In this document: positions 1-8,903 of the stretch, piece by piece
Position numbering within the stretch: position 1 is the stretch's first letter
Layout: each line of letters begins with the position of its first letter
IMG/VR virus record: IMGVR_UViG_3300020202_000132
Coordinates: 1 to 42,625 of that record
Reading direction: 5' to 3' (one strand)
DNA from: a virus
Length of the DNA stretch: 42,625 nucleotides
Notes under the pieces: generated by a model
Databases searched by the model: none
What the model was told of the DNA's origin: nothing
Seen by the model: the letters and a program-made list of their open reading frames with translations, nothing else
Program-made: the position numbers and the translations under genes

Positions 1-144
1 CCACAGCCTTTGTCCTATTGGTGCTCCTCCGAGCCATACACCGAGAACTCCCCGCGGTTGAACTTGCCGGGGAAGAGCATCAGCCGGTCCCGTTTGTCCA
101 TGACCCCGACGCGGTGAGGGATGGCGCGGTCCTTCGAGGGCAGC
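1..144. repeat. Terminal overlap of circular genome
   Basis: Bases 20-144 are identical to 42501-42625 (125 bp). Bases 1-19 align to 42482-42500 with four mismatches. The simplest reading is a circular or circularly permuted genome of 42,481 bp whose contig ends overlap. The mismatched 19 bases suggest a second sequence variant in the population or a residual assembly error. A true short direct terminal repeat is possible but would not explain the diverged outer bases or the gene that reads through the join. Confidence 0.9.
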
Positions 145-398
145 GCGTCCAGCGTGCGCCGGAGCATGACGTGGTTCAGTTCCTCGGGCTCGTAGCAGTG
201 GATGAGCGCATTGGGCCACCGGCCGCGGGCCCATTTGGCGAAGGCACCTATGTTCGCTCCAATGTCGAGGATGACGGGGTGCGGGTGCTCGAAGGGTATG
301 TCGTAGCAGCCTTCCAGCACATCCTTGCAGTGGTCAGGCTTGATGCCGACCGTGAGGAACTCGGGCGGCCAGAGGGAAGGGGATTCAGTGGTTGTCAT
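15..398 (-). CDS. FkbM-type methyltransferase, N-terminal part (split by contig end)
   Basis: SAM-dependent methyltransferase of the FkbM family. The family usually O-methylates sugars or polyketides; here a surface glycan is the likely substrate. Motif I (VILDIGANIGAF, about residues 42-53) and the acidic CYEPEE motif are visible. This copy ends at a TAG after 127 residues, within the 19 diverged bases at the contig end. When the circle is closed using the other end (42205-42625), the frame continues and gives a full protein of 224 residues. Start ATG at 398. It lies downstream of the glycosyltransferase on the same strand. Confidence 0.85.
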   Translation of the reverse strand: MTTTESPSLWPPEFLTVGIKPDHCKDVLEGCYDIPFEHPHPVILDIGANIGAFAKWARGRWPNALIHCYEPEELNHVMLRRTLDALPSKDRAIPHRVGVMDKRDRLMLFPGKFNRGEFSVYGSEEHQ

Positions 399-428
399 GT
401 TTCGGTGTAAATAGGGCGCCCATGATTA

Positions 429-1238
429 TCACCACGCGCTCAAATCAGCCCGCGCGTAGGGCAGGTCCTTCGGGTTCTTCGGCAGGAAGTGCTCCGGAAT
501 GGGGTAGGGAGCCTGCCCCATGTGGTAGACGAGGAGCTGGGTGTCTATCCACAGCTTGTAGCCAGTCTTTCGGCATAGGTGGCTGAAAAAGTAGTCCTCT
601 CCGAGCAGCCGATTGGGCTCAGGGCGTGTCCCGTCCAAGACCTCCAGCGCGAATGCTGAATCGATGTATTCAACGTCTTTGCACAGCTTGCGAATCCCCG
701 CCAGCCGCGCCTCCGGCGTGTTCGGCCCCACCAATCCAATCGGAAACCACTCGAAGCACTCGAAATCCTTCCCGTTGTCGTCCGTGTAGACGTATTTCCG
801 GTCAGGAAACCGCTCTTGGAGGGTCTTGTAGACCGAGACATCGACTTTAAGGAAGCCTGTGGGGATATAAGCCGCCTCGACTAGGCCATCTTCCCGCTTT
901 TCGTTCGTTTTAGCCTTCAGGCCCACCCAAACCGGGTCTCCGGGCGCCTTCTTGCAGTAAAGGGCGCTCACAATGGGCTCTTGGTGGCTCAGGATGCGCT
1001 CCAAATCAGCCCCACCCCAAGGGTGGTCGGCATCAATCATCACGTGGATGTCGTAGCCCTTGGAGAGGGCCTCGTGCGCCATGACATTCCGCGAGAGATT
1101 GATGGCTTGATGCGTGTCCTCGATGGAGAACGTCACTTCATGCCCCGGAATGGGATGGAGGGTGACGCTCATTGCGCCTTCCATCCAATAGGCTTTAACG
1201 CCTGACTTCGTGGCGGTGGAGACAAGGACACGCTTCAT
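429..1238 (-). CDS. Glycosyltransferase-like protein (GT-A fold)
   Basis: Protein of 269 residues. An IDADHP segment near residue 70 fits the DXD metal and nucleotide-sugar site of GT-A enzymes. The C-terminal LLGEDYFFSHL segment resembles the conserved acidic region of phage and bacterial glycosyltransferases. The ATG at 1238 is chosen over longer readings because it overlaps the TGA of the preceding small gene (ATGA), implying translational coupling. With the adjacent FkbM methyltransferase it forms a glycan-modification module, probably altering the host envelope or a virion component. The sugar and acceptor are unknown. Confidence 0.75.
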   Translation of the reverse strand: MKRVLVSTATKSGVKAYWMEGAMSVTLHPIPGHEVTFSIEDTHQAINLSRNVMAHEALSKGYDIHVMIDADHPWGGADLERILSHQEPIVSALYCKKAPGDPVWVGLKAKTNEKREDGLVEAAYIPTGFLKVDVSVYKTLQERFPDRKYVYTDDNGKDFECFEWFPIGLVGPNTPEARLAGIRKLCKDVEYIDSAFALEVLDGTRPEPNRLLGEDYFFSHLCRKTGYKLWIDTQLLVYHMGQAPYPIPEHFLPKNPKDLPYARADLSAW

Positions 1239-1414
1239 GCTGCTTTTTTGGATCTGAGCTTCTTTTCCATGTGGAGCTGGCGATAGAGGGTCTCCGCTCG
1301 CTGCAATCGGCCATAGGCGCGCATGGCTGCCTTCCTCGCGAGACGCCATTCGCGCGCAATCTCCTGGAGGTTGGCGTCCTCGACGCTCTCGTAGGTGCTG
1401 CGGTAGCGGAGCAT
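1235..1414 (-). CDS. Small basic helical protein, unknown
   Basis: A 59-residue protein, Arg/Lys-rich and predicted mostly helical (QEIAREWRLARKAAMRAYGRLQR). Its TGA overlaps the ATG of the glycosyltransferase gene (ATGA), which is the best sign that it is real. It is the first gene of the leftward glycan module. No family is recognised. Confidence 0.65.
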   Translation of the reverse strand: MLRYRSTYESVEDANLQEIAREWRLARKAAMRAYGRLQRAETLYRQLHMEKKLRSKKAA

Positions 1415-1560
1415 TGCGGACGGGGACCATGAGAATCCCCACCTATGCCTTCAAGGCGTATTCGGTCAAAGGCATAGGAAAGAAGCATGCCTAATACATA
1501 GGGAATAGGTCGTCGTTCTGCTTGCCCTAGGTGCTGAGGCTAAGGCAATGATGGAGGGCG
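1415..1560. promoter_or_regulatory. Divergent intergenic region with inverted CCTATGCC boxes
   Basis: The 146-bp gap separates the leftward glycan genes from the rightward packaging block, so it should hold divergent promoters. It contains CCTATGCC at 1442-1449 and its complement GGCATAGG at 1472-1479. CCTAGGTG lies at 1526-1533, 28 bp before the first rightward gene. No convincing -35/-10 pair was identified. Confidence 0.4.
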
Positions 1561-1800
1561 ATGACCCGCGACGAAGTTTCACGCCGGCCCGAGTTTCAGC
1601 GGCTCCGCTCTGCCGCGGAGTCCTTTTCCTCGGCGCTACGGCTGGTAACGCGCGTCTATGGCGTGGACCTGAACATCATCGACCCGCGCACCACGGCCTC
1701 CGTCGTGGCCGAGCATGCGCTGGATGAAATCAACAAGCGGGAGGCGCTGGCCAAGCTCTCAAGGCAGGAGCGGCAGGCGCTGGGATTTGGAAAGGACTGA
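1561..1800 (+). CDS. Small phage protein, unknown
   Basis: A 79-residue helical protein that opens the rightward packaging and structural operon. Alternating charged and hydrophobic residues suggest a compact helical fold. Its position in front of the terminase would suit a packaging accessory protein, but no terminase small subunit signature is seen. The next gene starts 4 bp after its stop codon. Confidence 0.7.
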   Translation: MTRDEVSRRPEFQRLRSAAESFSSALRLVTRVYGVDLNIIDPRTTASVVAEHALDEINKREALAKLSRQERQALGFGKD

Positions 1801-1804
1801 AGCC

Positions 1805-1984
1805 ATGAGCGAATGGAAGATACGTGAACACCAGATCCAGATACTCCAAGACAATGCAACAAACCAAACGTGGGTTCCTGGGGTGTTTATCAAGGACTCC
1901 ACGACCCTGAACCTTAACATCAAGGCGGTTGTTTACGACTCCACCGCCCGGGCACGGCGCCAAAAACTGCTTCTTCTTACATGA
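1805..1984 (+). CDS. Small phage protein, unknown
   Basis: A 59-residue protein starting at the ATG after the previous stop (TGAAGCCATG). It has a polar N-terminus, a beta-rich middle and a basic end. Its TGA overlaps the next ATG (ATGA at 1981). Function unknown; it belongs to the operon. Confidence 0.6.
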   Translation: MSEWKIREHQIQILQDNATNQTWVPGVFIKDSTTLNLNIKAVVYDSTARARRQKLLLLT

Positions 1985-2259
1985 AACTGACACCCTATAG
2001 GAAACTCCTCGCGATGGCCAATGAGGCTGTCGATGCGGTATTGGCGCCCGTTCGCGCTCACGCCGCCAAGAAACAAGCCGAGCTTGAGATTGCGAAGCTG
2101 GACGAGCGCATTGCCACGCTGCAAAGCGAACTCACCATCGCCTGCTCCAAGAAAGACATCAATTTCGATAGCGTCATCGACAAGCTGGATGACATTGCGC
2201 TGGCGGAACGCCGCAAAGCGCAGTTCCAGAAAATCGTCGAGGAAATGTTCCCCGAGTGA
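1981..2259 (+). CDS. Coiled-coil protein, unknown
   Basis: A 92-residue protein with a long predicted coiled coil (about residues 30-60, KKQAELEIAKLDERIATLQ). It overlaps the preceding gene by four bases, indicating coupling. It lies just before the terminase genes and could be a packaging accessory protein, but this is inference from position only. Confidence 0.7.
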   Translation: MKLTPYRKLLAMANEAVDAVLAPVRAHAAKKQAELEIAKLDERIATLQSELTIACSKKDINFDSVIDKLDDIALAERRKAQFQKIVEEMFPE

Positions 2260-2270
2260 ATGGGGGATTC

Positions 2271-2390
2271 ATGGAAACGGGCGGCTGCACGTCCTATGAG
2301 CGGAGGGCTTTGCTGATTTCGCCCCCGCGATTTGTCGGTGTGTTGGCCGAGCACCGCGAACGTGCGGATCGGCCCACTTTGGATGGATAA
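2271..2390 (+). CDS. Possible 39-residue leader gene before terL
   Basis: A short reading frame (METGGCTSYERR...) fills the gap between the coiled-coil gene and the terminase. Its stop overlaps the terminase start (ATGGATAA), the compact arrangement used elsewhere in this genome. No similarity is recognised. It may be a coupled leader peptide or chance. Confidence 0.35.
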   Translation: METGGCTSYERRALLISPPRFVGVLAEHRERADRPTLDG

Positions 2391-4041
2391 AATCAACTGC
2401 GCTGACGACTTTCAGCCCGACTTCGGCAACCTCTGGGTGCCGGTGCTGCCTCGCGAGGTGCTGAGCACCTATTCGCAGCAGGAGATGGCCGAATACTATG
2501 CGCTGCGCACCAGGCTGACCGTCAACGCCGAGGACAACCCCGTAGGGGCCGGCTGGATTCTTCCTTCGTGGCGGACGGTGATGGATAACTGGAAGAAATA
2601 CCGCATCCACATCATCCTTGGCGGCCGGCGTTCCTCCAAATCCGAGTTTGCCTCCCGGCTGTGCGTGTGGGCCGCCGGCACCATCCCCGAGGCCAAGGTC
2701 CGTGCCTATCACGTCAACGAAGGGCGCTCCATCGAGGATCAGCAGGAGTTTGTTTGGAAGGCGCTCCCCAGGAGCCTCAAGAACATCACTCCCAAGAAGG
2801 GGATGTTTCACAGCCTGCAATACTCGCAGAAAAACGGCTTCACCGACTCGGTGGCGATCATCCCTCCGGACCCCGGCGCGCAGCGCGGCGGCACAATCTA
2901 CTTCGGCAACTACCGCCAGTATGCGCAGGACCAGCAGGTGACGGAAGGCTTCAAGGCGCACCTCATCTGGGGGGATGAGGAAATGCCGCTGGAGATGTTC
3001 AAGACGCTGCTGATGACGCTAACCGACTACCGCGGCAGAATCGTCCTCACCTTTACCACGATGCAGGGTTGGACGCCGCTCGTGCAGGCATTGCTCGCGA
3101 AAACGCGCACCTTGCAGAAAATCCGCTCGCCCTTCCTGAACCGCGACGTGCCGGTGTTGCAGGAGAGTCTTTCATGCCCCGGCGGTCCGGCGCTCGTGCA
3201 CTACTTCCAGTCGGTGGACAATCCCTTCATCGACCAAGAGTCGTTCCGGAAAAGCATGGAGGGCCGGCCGGTCTCGGAGGTGCTCGCGCTCGCGCATGGC
3301 ATCCCCACGAAATCAATGGAGGGTGTCTTTCCGGCCTTCTCCAAGGAAATCAATGTCATCCCCCATGAAGAACTCCCGTGGCTCAAGCCCAAGAAAGACA
3401 AAAACGGAGCGCCGATTCATTATCCTGTTACGCGCTACATGGCCGTCGATCCCGCCGGCTCAAAAAACTGGTTCATCCTCTGGGTCGCTATTGATGGCGC
3501 GGGAACTTGGTGGATATACCGTGAATGGCCAGATTACGATGACTGGGCACTCCCTGGTCCGACTCCGGAAGGTAAGCCTGGCCCAGCTTCAAAGGGGTCT
3601 AAGCGGGGAATCAAAGATTACGTTGAACTCATCCGACACCTCGAAGGGGATGAAGAAATCTTCGAGCGCTTCATCGACCCGCGGCTAGGTGCGGCCGAGA
3701 AGCAGTCCCAAGACGGAGCCACCACCATCATCTCCGACTTGGACGATGCCGGCATGACGTTCATCCCGGCGCCGGGGGTGGAAATCGAGAATGGGCTCCA
3801 GCTGATAAACAACCTGCTGGCGTGGGATGAGAGCAAGCCACGGGACAGCCTGAACAGCCCCCGGCTGTTCATCTCCGAGCGATGCCAAAACGTCATCTAC
3901 GCACTGAGCGAATACACGAACTTCAACAGGTCTGAGGCCTGCAAGGACCCTATCGATTGCCTGCGCTACCTCTGCGTCTCCAACTGCGATTTTCTGGAGA
4001 AGGCGAAGGACTACACCGAACCAAGCACGTTCTCCTATTGA
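2383..4041 (+). CDS. terL: Terminase large subunit
   Basis: ATP-driven DNA packaging motor and nuclease, 552 residues from the ATG at 2383. A Walker A-like loop (GGRRSSKS, residues 80-87) follows HIIL. A Walker B-like LIWGDEEM lies near residue 205. The nuclease half begins with MAVDPAGSKNW near residue 365, where the aspartate is the expected metal ligand, and a later FIDPRLG motif is consistent. An upstream in-frame start would add 17 residues, but the later ATG fits the N-terminus better. It precedes the portal gene, as is usual. The likely small subunit lies at 39588-40100, adjacent on the circle after the glycan genes. Confidence 0.9.
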   Translation: MDKINCADDFQPDFGNLWVPVLPREVLSTYSQQEMAEYYALRTRLTVNAEDNPVGAGWILPSWRTVMDNWKKYRIHIILGGRRSSKSEFASRLCVWAAGTIPEAKVRAYHVNEGRSIEDQQEFVWKALPRSLKNITPKKGMFHSLQYSQKNGFTDSVAIIPPDPGAQRGGTIYFGNYRQYAQDQQVTEGFKAHLIWGDEEMPLEMFKTLLMTLTDYRGRIVLTFTTMQGWTPLVQALLAKTRTLQKIRSPFLNRDVPVLQESLSCPGGPALVHYFQSVDNPFIDQESFRKSMEGRPVSEVLALAHGIPTKSMEGVFPAFSKEINVIPHEELPWLKPKKDKNGAPIHYPVTRYMAVDPAGSKNWFILWVAIDGAGTWWIYREWPDYDDWALPGPTPEGKPGPASKGSKRGIKDYVELIRHLEGDEEIFERFIDPRLGAAEKQSQDGATTIISDLDDAGMTFIPAPGVEIENGLQLINNLLAWDESKPRDSLNSPRLFISERCQNVIYALSEYTNFNRSEACKDPIDCLRYLCVSNCDFLEKAKDYTEPSTFSY

Positions 4042-4042
4042 G

Positions 4043-4171
4043 ATGAGCAAGGGAACCGCCATTGTCCTGCTCGGACTGGGCTGCATCGTAGGAGCTGCTT
4101 TCCTGACCGCGTGGAAGCTTGGCCTTGCGGCGCTTGGCGCAGCCCTGTTTTGGATAGGCCGAAGGCTTTAG
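4043..4171 (+). CDS. Small membrane protein
   Basis: A 42-residue hydrophobic protein (MSKGTAIVLLGLGCIVGAAF...) with one long or two short membrane segments and a basic C-terminus (GRRL). It starts two bases after the terL stop and ends 26 bp before the portal gene. A small membrane protein between terminase and portal is unusual. It could be an inner-membrane lysis or superinfection factor. No family is recognised. Confidence 0.6.
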   Translation: MSKGTAIVLLGLGCIVGAAFLTAWKLGLAALGAALFWIGRRL

Positions 4172-4197
4172 GCTTGTATTAGGCCGTATTCTAGGCC

Positions 4198-6327
4198 ATG
4201 CGAAGGCCTAGGTTGAGCAGCATCACCGACATCGGCACGCAGAGCCAGACCGACCCCGGCCTACAGCTTGCACCACAGGGGGAGGCGGGGCCGGACTTTG
4301 GCGCCCTCAAGAAGGGCTACGAGGATTGCATCACCGACAATCAGCCCTTCATCGACCAATGCTTCCTCAACTATCAGACGCGATATGCGCTCTGGCCCGG
4401 CCAGTCGGCTGACGGCAAGAAGCATGCCCGGGACGGCAAGAACGGCGACGTAACGCCGTGGGATGGCGCCTCCGACCTTCGGGTCTACCTCGTGGACGAG
4501 GCCATCAACGCCAAGGTGGCCATGAAGGGCATGGCCTTCCGCAAGGCGAACCTCGTGGCGGTGCCCGTAGAGGGCAACGACATCAAGCGCGCGAAGGTGG
4601 TCGAGAACTTCATGCGCTGGCTTATCCAGACGCAGATTCCCGAGATAGACCGCGAGGTCGAACTGCTCGCGAACTACATCGAGGAAAAGGGCGCCGCGGT
4701 CACCGGCCAGTTCTGGGAGGTGTGCGAGGAGAAGACGCTCCAGACCATCCGCCTTGCCGATTTCCAGCGGCAGTTCCCGCAGCTCGACGTGCAGGTGATG
4801 ATCAACACCGAGGGGCTGGAGGATGACATCTGCGCCCTCTTCGAGGAGCAATACGGGTGCTCGAAGAAGAAGGCCAGGAAGATGCTGGCCGAGCTGCGCG
4901 AGAAGGGCGAAACGACCGTTCCCATGGTCGGCCGGCGCAAATCCTACCCGGTCATCCGCGCTTTCAATCTCGACGAAGACCTCTTCATCCCGACCAGCGC
5001 CACGGACATCGAGCGCGCCCCCGCCATCTACCGCGTGCAGTATTTCACGCCGGAGCAGCTTCGGGCGTTCGTCCGGTCGGATGGATGGGATGAGGAATGG
5101 GTGGAATCCGCCATCGAGAAATGCCGCGGGCAACTGCTGACCCACAACGGCACCGACCCCTATTCGCAGCCCGTTTCCCGCTCGTTCATCTACGTCCAGC
5201 AGCGTTTCACCGACCTCATCGGCGTCGTCTATGCCTACCAGCGGCTATCGGACGAGGACGGGGTGTCGGGCATCTACCTCACCATCTTCAACCCCTTCCT
5301 TCCTCCCGATGAAAACCAGAAAGGGTATGCGAAATTCGGGCTGCTGCCTTACGCGCACGGACAATATCCATTCGTGCTTCATCGTCGTGAGATGCTCAGC
5401 CGCCGGCTTCACGATACACGCGGACTCCCCGAGGCCGGCAAGCCATGGCAGGACCAAATCAAGGCGCACAAAGACAGTCGCATCGACGCGGCGTCCCTTG
5501 CGGTTGTGCCGCCGATTGGCTATCCGGTAGGGCGCCCGCTGTCGAAATGGGGCCCTGGTGCCCGGATCCCCGAGCGGCGCCAGGGTGAATATCATTTCAT
5601 GGACCGGCCGCTGCCGGACATGAACACGGACTCCTCCGAGGCCCAGCTTCGCGAGGACTTCAAGCAGTATGCCGGCTTCGCCTCGAAGGAGGCCGACCCG
5701 ACGTTCTCCGCGCTGAAGAACCAGTGGGAGACGGACAAGTTCCTCGCGGGCCTCTGCAAGGCGTTCAAGCAGGTTTGGTCGCTCTACAAGCAGTTCGGGC
5801 CGGACGAGCAGTATTTCCGCGTTATAGGCCTCAAGAATGACGATCCAGCCCTCATGCAGAAGGGCGACCCCTACGAGGATTACGACATCATCATGGCGTA
5901 TGATGTCCAGTCGATGGACTGGGAGCGGCAGGAGGCGAAGATGGAGGCCATGGCGAAGCTCTTTGCGACGTTCGACCGCAACGGGCAGGTGGACTACTCC
6001 GAGGCGCTTCAGATTGGCATGGAGATCATCGACCCGAACTGGGCTGAGCGCGTCATCAGGCCGGTGGATGTGGGCTCGGCCAAGGTGGTCTCCGAGACGC
6101 AGGATGTGGTGACGAAGGCGGCGGTCGGCTTTGACGTGGACCTCCCGCTGGGCACCCCGCCGCAGCTCGCGATGCAGGTCATCCAGCAGTATGCCGCGGC
6201 CCCGGATGTGCAGCAGCGCATGGCCACGGATGAAGCCTTGCGGAAGCGCATCGAGAAGCTGGCCAAGCAGGCGCAATTTCAGGATACGCAAATGCAGAAC
6301 GCCAAGATCGGCCGTTACGGCGCATGA
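4198..6327 (+). CDS. Portal protein
   Basis: A 709-residue protein placed between terminase and scaffold/capsid genes, the standard position for the head portal ring through which DNA passes. Its length matches the large portals of P22-like and SU10-like short-tailed phages. The C-terminal third is a long helical barrel-like segment rich in Gln/Ala (PQLAMQVIQQYAAAPDVQQ). The identification rests on length, position and overall character, not on a single catalytic motif. Confidence 0.85.
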   Translation: MRRPRLSSITDIGTQSQTDPGLQLAPQGEAGPDFGALKKGYEDCITDNQPFIDQCFLNYQTRYALWPGQSADGKKHARDGKNGDVTPWDGASDLRVYLVDEAINAKVAMKGMAFRKANLVAVPVEGNDIKRAKVVENFMRWLIQTQIPEIDREVELLANYIEEKGAAVTGQFWEVCEEKTLQTIRLADFQRQFPQLDVQVMINTEGLEDDICALFEEQYGCSKKKARKMLAELREKGETTVPMVGRRKSYPVIRAFNLDEDLFIPTSATDIERAPAIYRVQYFTPEQLRAFVRSDGWDEEWVESAIEKCRGQLLTHNGTDPYSQPVSRSFIYVQQRFTDLIGVVYAYQRLSDEDGVSGIYLTIFNPFLPPDENQKGYAKFGLLPYAHGQYPFVLHRREMLSRRLHDTRGLPEAGKPWQDQIKAHKDSRIDAASLAVVPPIGYPVGRPLSKWGPGARIPERRQGEYHFMDRPLPDMNTDSSEAQLREDFKQYAGFASKEADPTFSALKNQWETDKFLAGLCKAFKQVWSLYKQFGPDEQYFRVIGLKNDDPALMQKGDPYEDYDIIMAYDVQSMDWERQEAKMEAMAKLFATFDRNGQVDYSEALQIGMEIIDPNWAERVIRPVDVGSAKVVSETQDVVTKAAVGFDVDLPLGTPPQLAMQVIQQYAAAPDVQQRMATDEALRKRIEKLAKQAQFQDTQMQNAKIGRYGA

Positions 6328-6590
6328 CCGCGAAGCAAAGGCACGAGTTTCGCCAGCGTCGGCTTCGGGACTCCATGGTCTCCCTCATCGGAGATGAACG
6401 GTTCAAGACCTTCATGGAGGAGGTGGCTGAGATGCAGCGCATGGCGATGCTGGATGCTTGCAACGACCGGGTGGTCGCCAATGAGCGGCTGCTGGCTACG
6501 GCGCTAGGCGAGGTGCGCGCCTATCAGGCAATCCTCGACTGCTATCAGGGCTTCATCGACCAAGCCGAGCAGGGCTTGGGGGAAGAGTAG
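6324..6590 (+). CDS. Small helical protein after portal
   Basis: An 88-residue protein, highly helical and Met/Arg/Glu-rich, overlapping the portal stop by four bases (ATGA). It is probably translated with the portal. It may be a head assembly accessory protein; no family is recognised. Confidence 0.7.
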   Translation: MTAKQRHEFRQRRLRDSMVSLIGDERFKTFMEEVAEMQRMAMLDACNDRVVANERLLATALGEVRAYQAILDCYQGFIDQAEQGLGEE

Positions 6591-6761
6591 AGGTTGGAAG
6601 CTGCGCGGCATATTCCGGGAAACACGGCAATCTAACACCTAGGCCCTTCAGCTAAGTATTAGGGTTTCTGCTTGCCAAGGCGTAGGTGTTCGGTTCATGA
6701 GCATAGCTACTGGAGCATCCCGCTCCTGCTTAAGGCCTACTTGGAGGCCCATAATTAGCCC
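6591..6761 (+). promoter_or_regulatory. Intergenic region before head genes
   Basis: A 171-bp gap inside an otherwise tightly packed operon, so it may hold a promoter for the abundant scaffold and capsid proteins. It carries CACCTAGG at 6636-6643 and the inverted pair CACCTA ... TAGGTG across about 50 bp. No clear sigma-70 promoter was found. Confidence 0.35.
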
Positions 6762-7883
6762 ATGCCTGACACAGTTCCTCCGGCGACTTCGACCGCCCCA
6801 GCCCCCGAGGCTGCAAAGACCGATGCGAAACAGGGTGCCAGTAATCTGACGGCGAGCCAGATGGCCCAGCGGTTTCTCAAACCGCAGACCAGCGAACCCG
6901 CCCCCGCGGAACAGACTACCCCCGAGGCCACCGCCCCGGAAGCACCTCAACCTTCCGCAGCAGAAACGGAGCAAACTCCCGCTTCCGCCGACGCCGAGAC
7001 CAACGCCACCGAGCCCGCTGAAAAGACCGATGCTGACGGGCAGGACGCGAAGGAAGAGGCCGACGACGTTCTTTCGCATAAATCAACTCTCGACCCGAAG
7101 ACCAAGGAGCGCATCCAGCGCCGCATCGACAAGGAGGTAGGTAAGCGCAAGCAGTTGGAGGCCCGGCTGGCTGAAATGGAGTCGCGGTTGCAGCAAACAC
7201 CGCAGCCCGAGCCCAACGCCAAGCCCCAGGTCGTCCCGCTGCCCGCAGGAGCCCCACCCCTCGCCAACATCGAGAAGGCCGAAGACCTTGTTTCCCTGCA
7301 ACAGCAGGCCAAGGAAGCCATCCGATGGGCGGAGGAGATGCTGGACCACGACGGCATAGAAAATGGGGTTCAAGTGGGTGACCGGGTGTTCAGCAAGGGC
7401 GACCTCAAGACCATCATCCGGCAGGCCAAGGTGACGATGGAGGATCATATCCCCGCTCGTTACCAGTTCCTCCAAGCGCGGCATCAGGCCCAGCAGGCGG
7501 CATACACCGAGTTCCCGTTCCTCAAGGACAAGTCCTCCGAGGAATACCAGATGGCGCAAGCCATCTACCGGGATATGCCCTGGCTGCGGAATGTGCCAAC
7601 GGCAGACTGGATCGTGGGCCTAGGTGTCGAAGGCTTCAAGTCGCTGCAAGCCCGCAAGGCCGCAGCAACCAAGGCCAAGGATACAACCAAGCCCAAGGTC
7701 GAAGCCCAGAAGCCGCCCGCCTCTCAGGCGGCGGTTTCAGCCGGCTCGACGGTCCGAGCCCCCGCAGACGGGGAGCGCGGAACGTCGGTGGCCTACGAGA
7801 AGTTGAAGGCGAAAGGCGGAGTCAGCGGCAGCGAGTTCGCGCAGTTTCTGGCGCAAAAAGAACTTGCACGCAACTCACGCTAA
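6762..7883 (+). CDS. Capsid scaffolding protein (probable)
   Basis: A 373-residue acidic protein directly before the major capsid gene, with the usual scaffold layout. The N-terminus is disordered and rich in Pro/Ala/Thr/Glu (residues 1-95). A charged coiled coil follows (KERIQRRIDKEVGKRKQLEARL, about 115-145), then a helical C-terminal region ending in a basic tail. Scaffold proteins assemble the procapsid and leave it. The assignment rests on position and composition. Confidence 0.75.
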   Translation: MPDTVPPATSTAPAPEAAKTDAKQGASNLTASQMAQRFLKPQTSEPAPAEQTTPEATAPEAPQPSAAETEQTPASADAETNATEPAEKTDADGQDAKEEADDVLSHKSTLDPKTKERIQRRIDKEVGKRKQLEARLAEMESRLQQTPQPEPNAKPQVVPLPAGAPPLANIEKAEDLVSLQQQAKEAIRWAEEMLDHDGIENGVQVGDRVFSKGDLKTIIRQAKVTMEDHIPARYQFLQARHQAQQAAYTEFPFLKDKSSEEYQMAQAIYRDMPWLRNVPTADWIVGLGVEGFKSLQARKAAATKAKDTTKPKVEAQKPPASQAAVSAGSTVRAPADGERGTSVAYEKLKAKGGVSGSEFAQFLAQKELARNSR

Positions 7884-7885
7884 TC

Positions 7886-8884
7886 ATGGCACAAGCCACC
7901 ACTTACAATACCGCAGGCAATCGTGAAGACCTCACCGATGTCCTGACCATCCTCGAACCCGAGGATACGCCTAAGCTCTCCACGTTCTCGAAGACCAAGG
8001 GCTCGACGAACGTTTACCACGAATGGCAGGTTGACAGCCTCCTCCCGGTCACCTTCGCGGGCATCCTCGAAGGTCAGGACGTAACGTCCTACACCAACCA
8101 GGTCATCAACCGCGCGCGGATCGGCAACTACAACCAGTTGTTCCGGCGCGACTGGATGGTGTCGGTCCTCCAAGAGGCCTCCGACCCGGCAGGCGTCTCC
8201 AACGAGGTCGCGAACTCCAAGACCAAGGCGATGCGCGAAATCAAGCGCGACATCGAGGCGGCGCTGGGTTCCGACAACGACCGGCAGGCCGACAACGGTG
8301 TCGTGCCTTACAAGATGCGCGCCCTGGGCGACTGGATCAAGTCCACCGGGCCGTCCGACGTGCCGGCTGCGTTCCGCTCGAAATCCGGCGCCATCGACAC
8401 GACGGCCACGGGTTCGCTCACGGAATCGCTCTTCAACGATGTCTACCAAGCGCTGTTTCAGGCGGTGGGCGGCAAGCGGAAATACACGCTGTTCGCCGGC
8501 CCGAGCCTCAAGCGCGCCATCTCGAAGTTCCAGCGCCAGGAAGGAACGACAACGGCCAAGAGCTACATGGTCACGCAGGACGCGAGCGAACACCGCATCG
8601 ACCTGAATGTGACCATCTACTCGGGTGACTTCTCCACGGTCACCATCGTGCCCGACATGTTCAACGGCCTGCTGGAGGGGGCGGACCCTTCAACCGTCAC
8701 CAACCAGCAGAAGGCCCGCGGCTACGTCATCGATCCCGAGCTTGTGGGCCTCTCCTACATGGTCGGCATGACCAACAAGGAGAACCCCGACCTCGGCGGT
8801 GGACGCCGTGGCTTCATCCTCTCGGCCCTGACCCTGATGGTGAAGAACTGCAAGGGTCTCGGGAAATTCGCCGCCACCAGCTAA
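7886..8884 (+). CDS. Major capsid protein (SU10/DUF5309-like)
   Basis: A 332-residue protein two bases after the scaffold gene. The N-terminal region (ILEPEDTPKLSTFSKTK) and the following segment (HEWQVDSLLP) fit the family of SU10-type major capsid proteins, which form HK97-fold shells. A helical spine-like segment (residues 110-135) and a beta-rich C-terminal domain are consistent. Position after portal and scaffold, and ahead of a small decoration-like gene, supports the call. Confidence 0.85.
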   Translation: MAQATTYNTAGNREDLTDVLTILEPEDTPKLSTFSKTKGSTNVYHEWQVDSLLPVTFAGILEGQDVTSYTNQVINRARIGNYNQLFRRDWMVSVLQEASDPAGVSNEVANSKTKAMREIKRDIEAALGSDNDRQADNGVVPYKMRALGDWIKSTGPSDVPAAFRSKSGAIDTTATGSLTESLFNDVYQALFQAVGGKRKYTLFAGPSLKRAISKFQRQEGTTTAKSYMVTQDASEHRIDLNVTIYSGDFSTVTIVPDMFNGLLEGADPSTVTNQQKARGYVIDPELVGLSYMVGMTNKENPDLGGGRRGFILSALTLMVKNCKGLGKFAATS

Positions 8885-8903
8885 CGCATAGGAGGACACG
8901 ACC

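Noticed and set aside
545-841. 98-codon leftward frame inside the glycosyltransferase gene
   Set aside because: Ser/Arg-rich shadow of the glycosyltransferase in another frame on the same strand.
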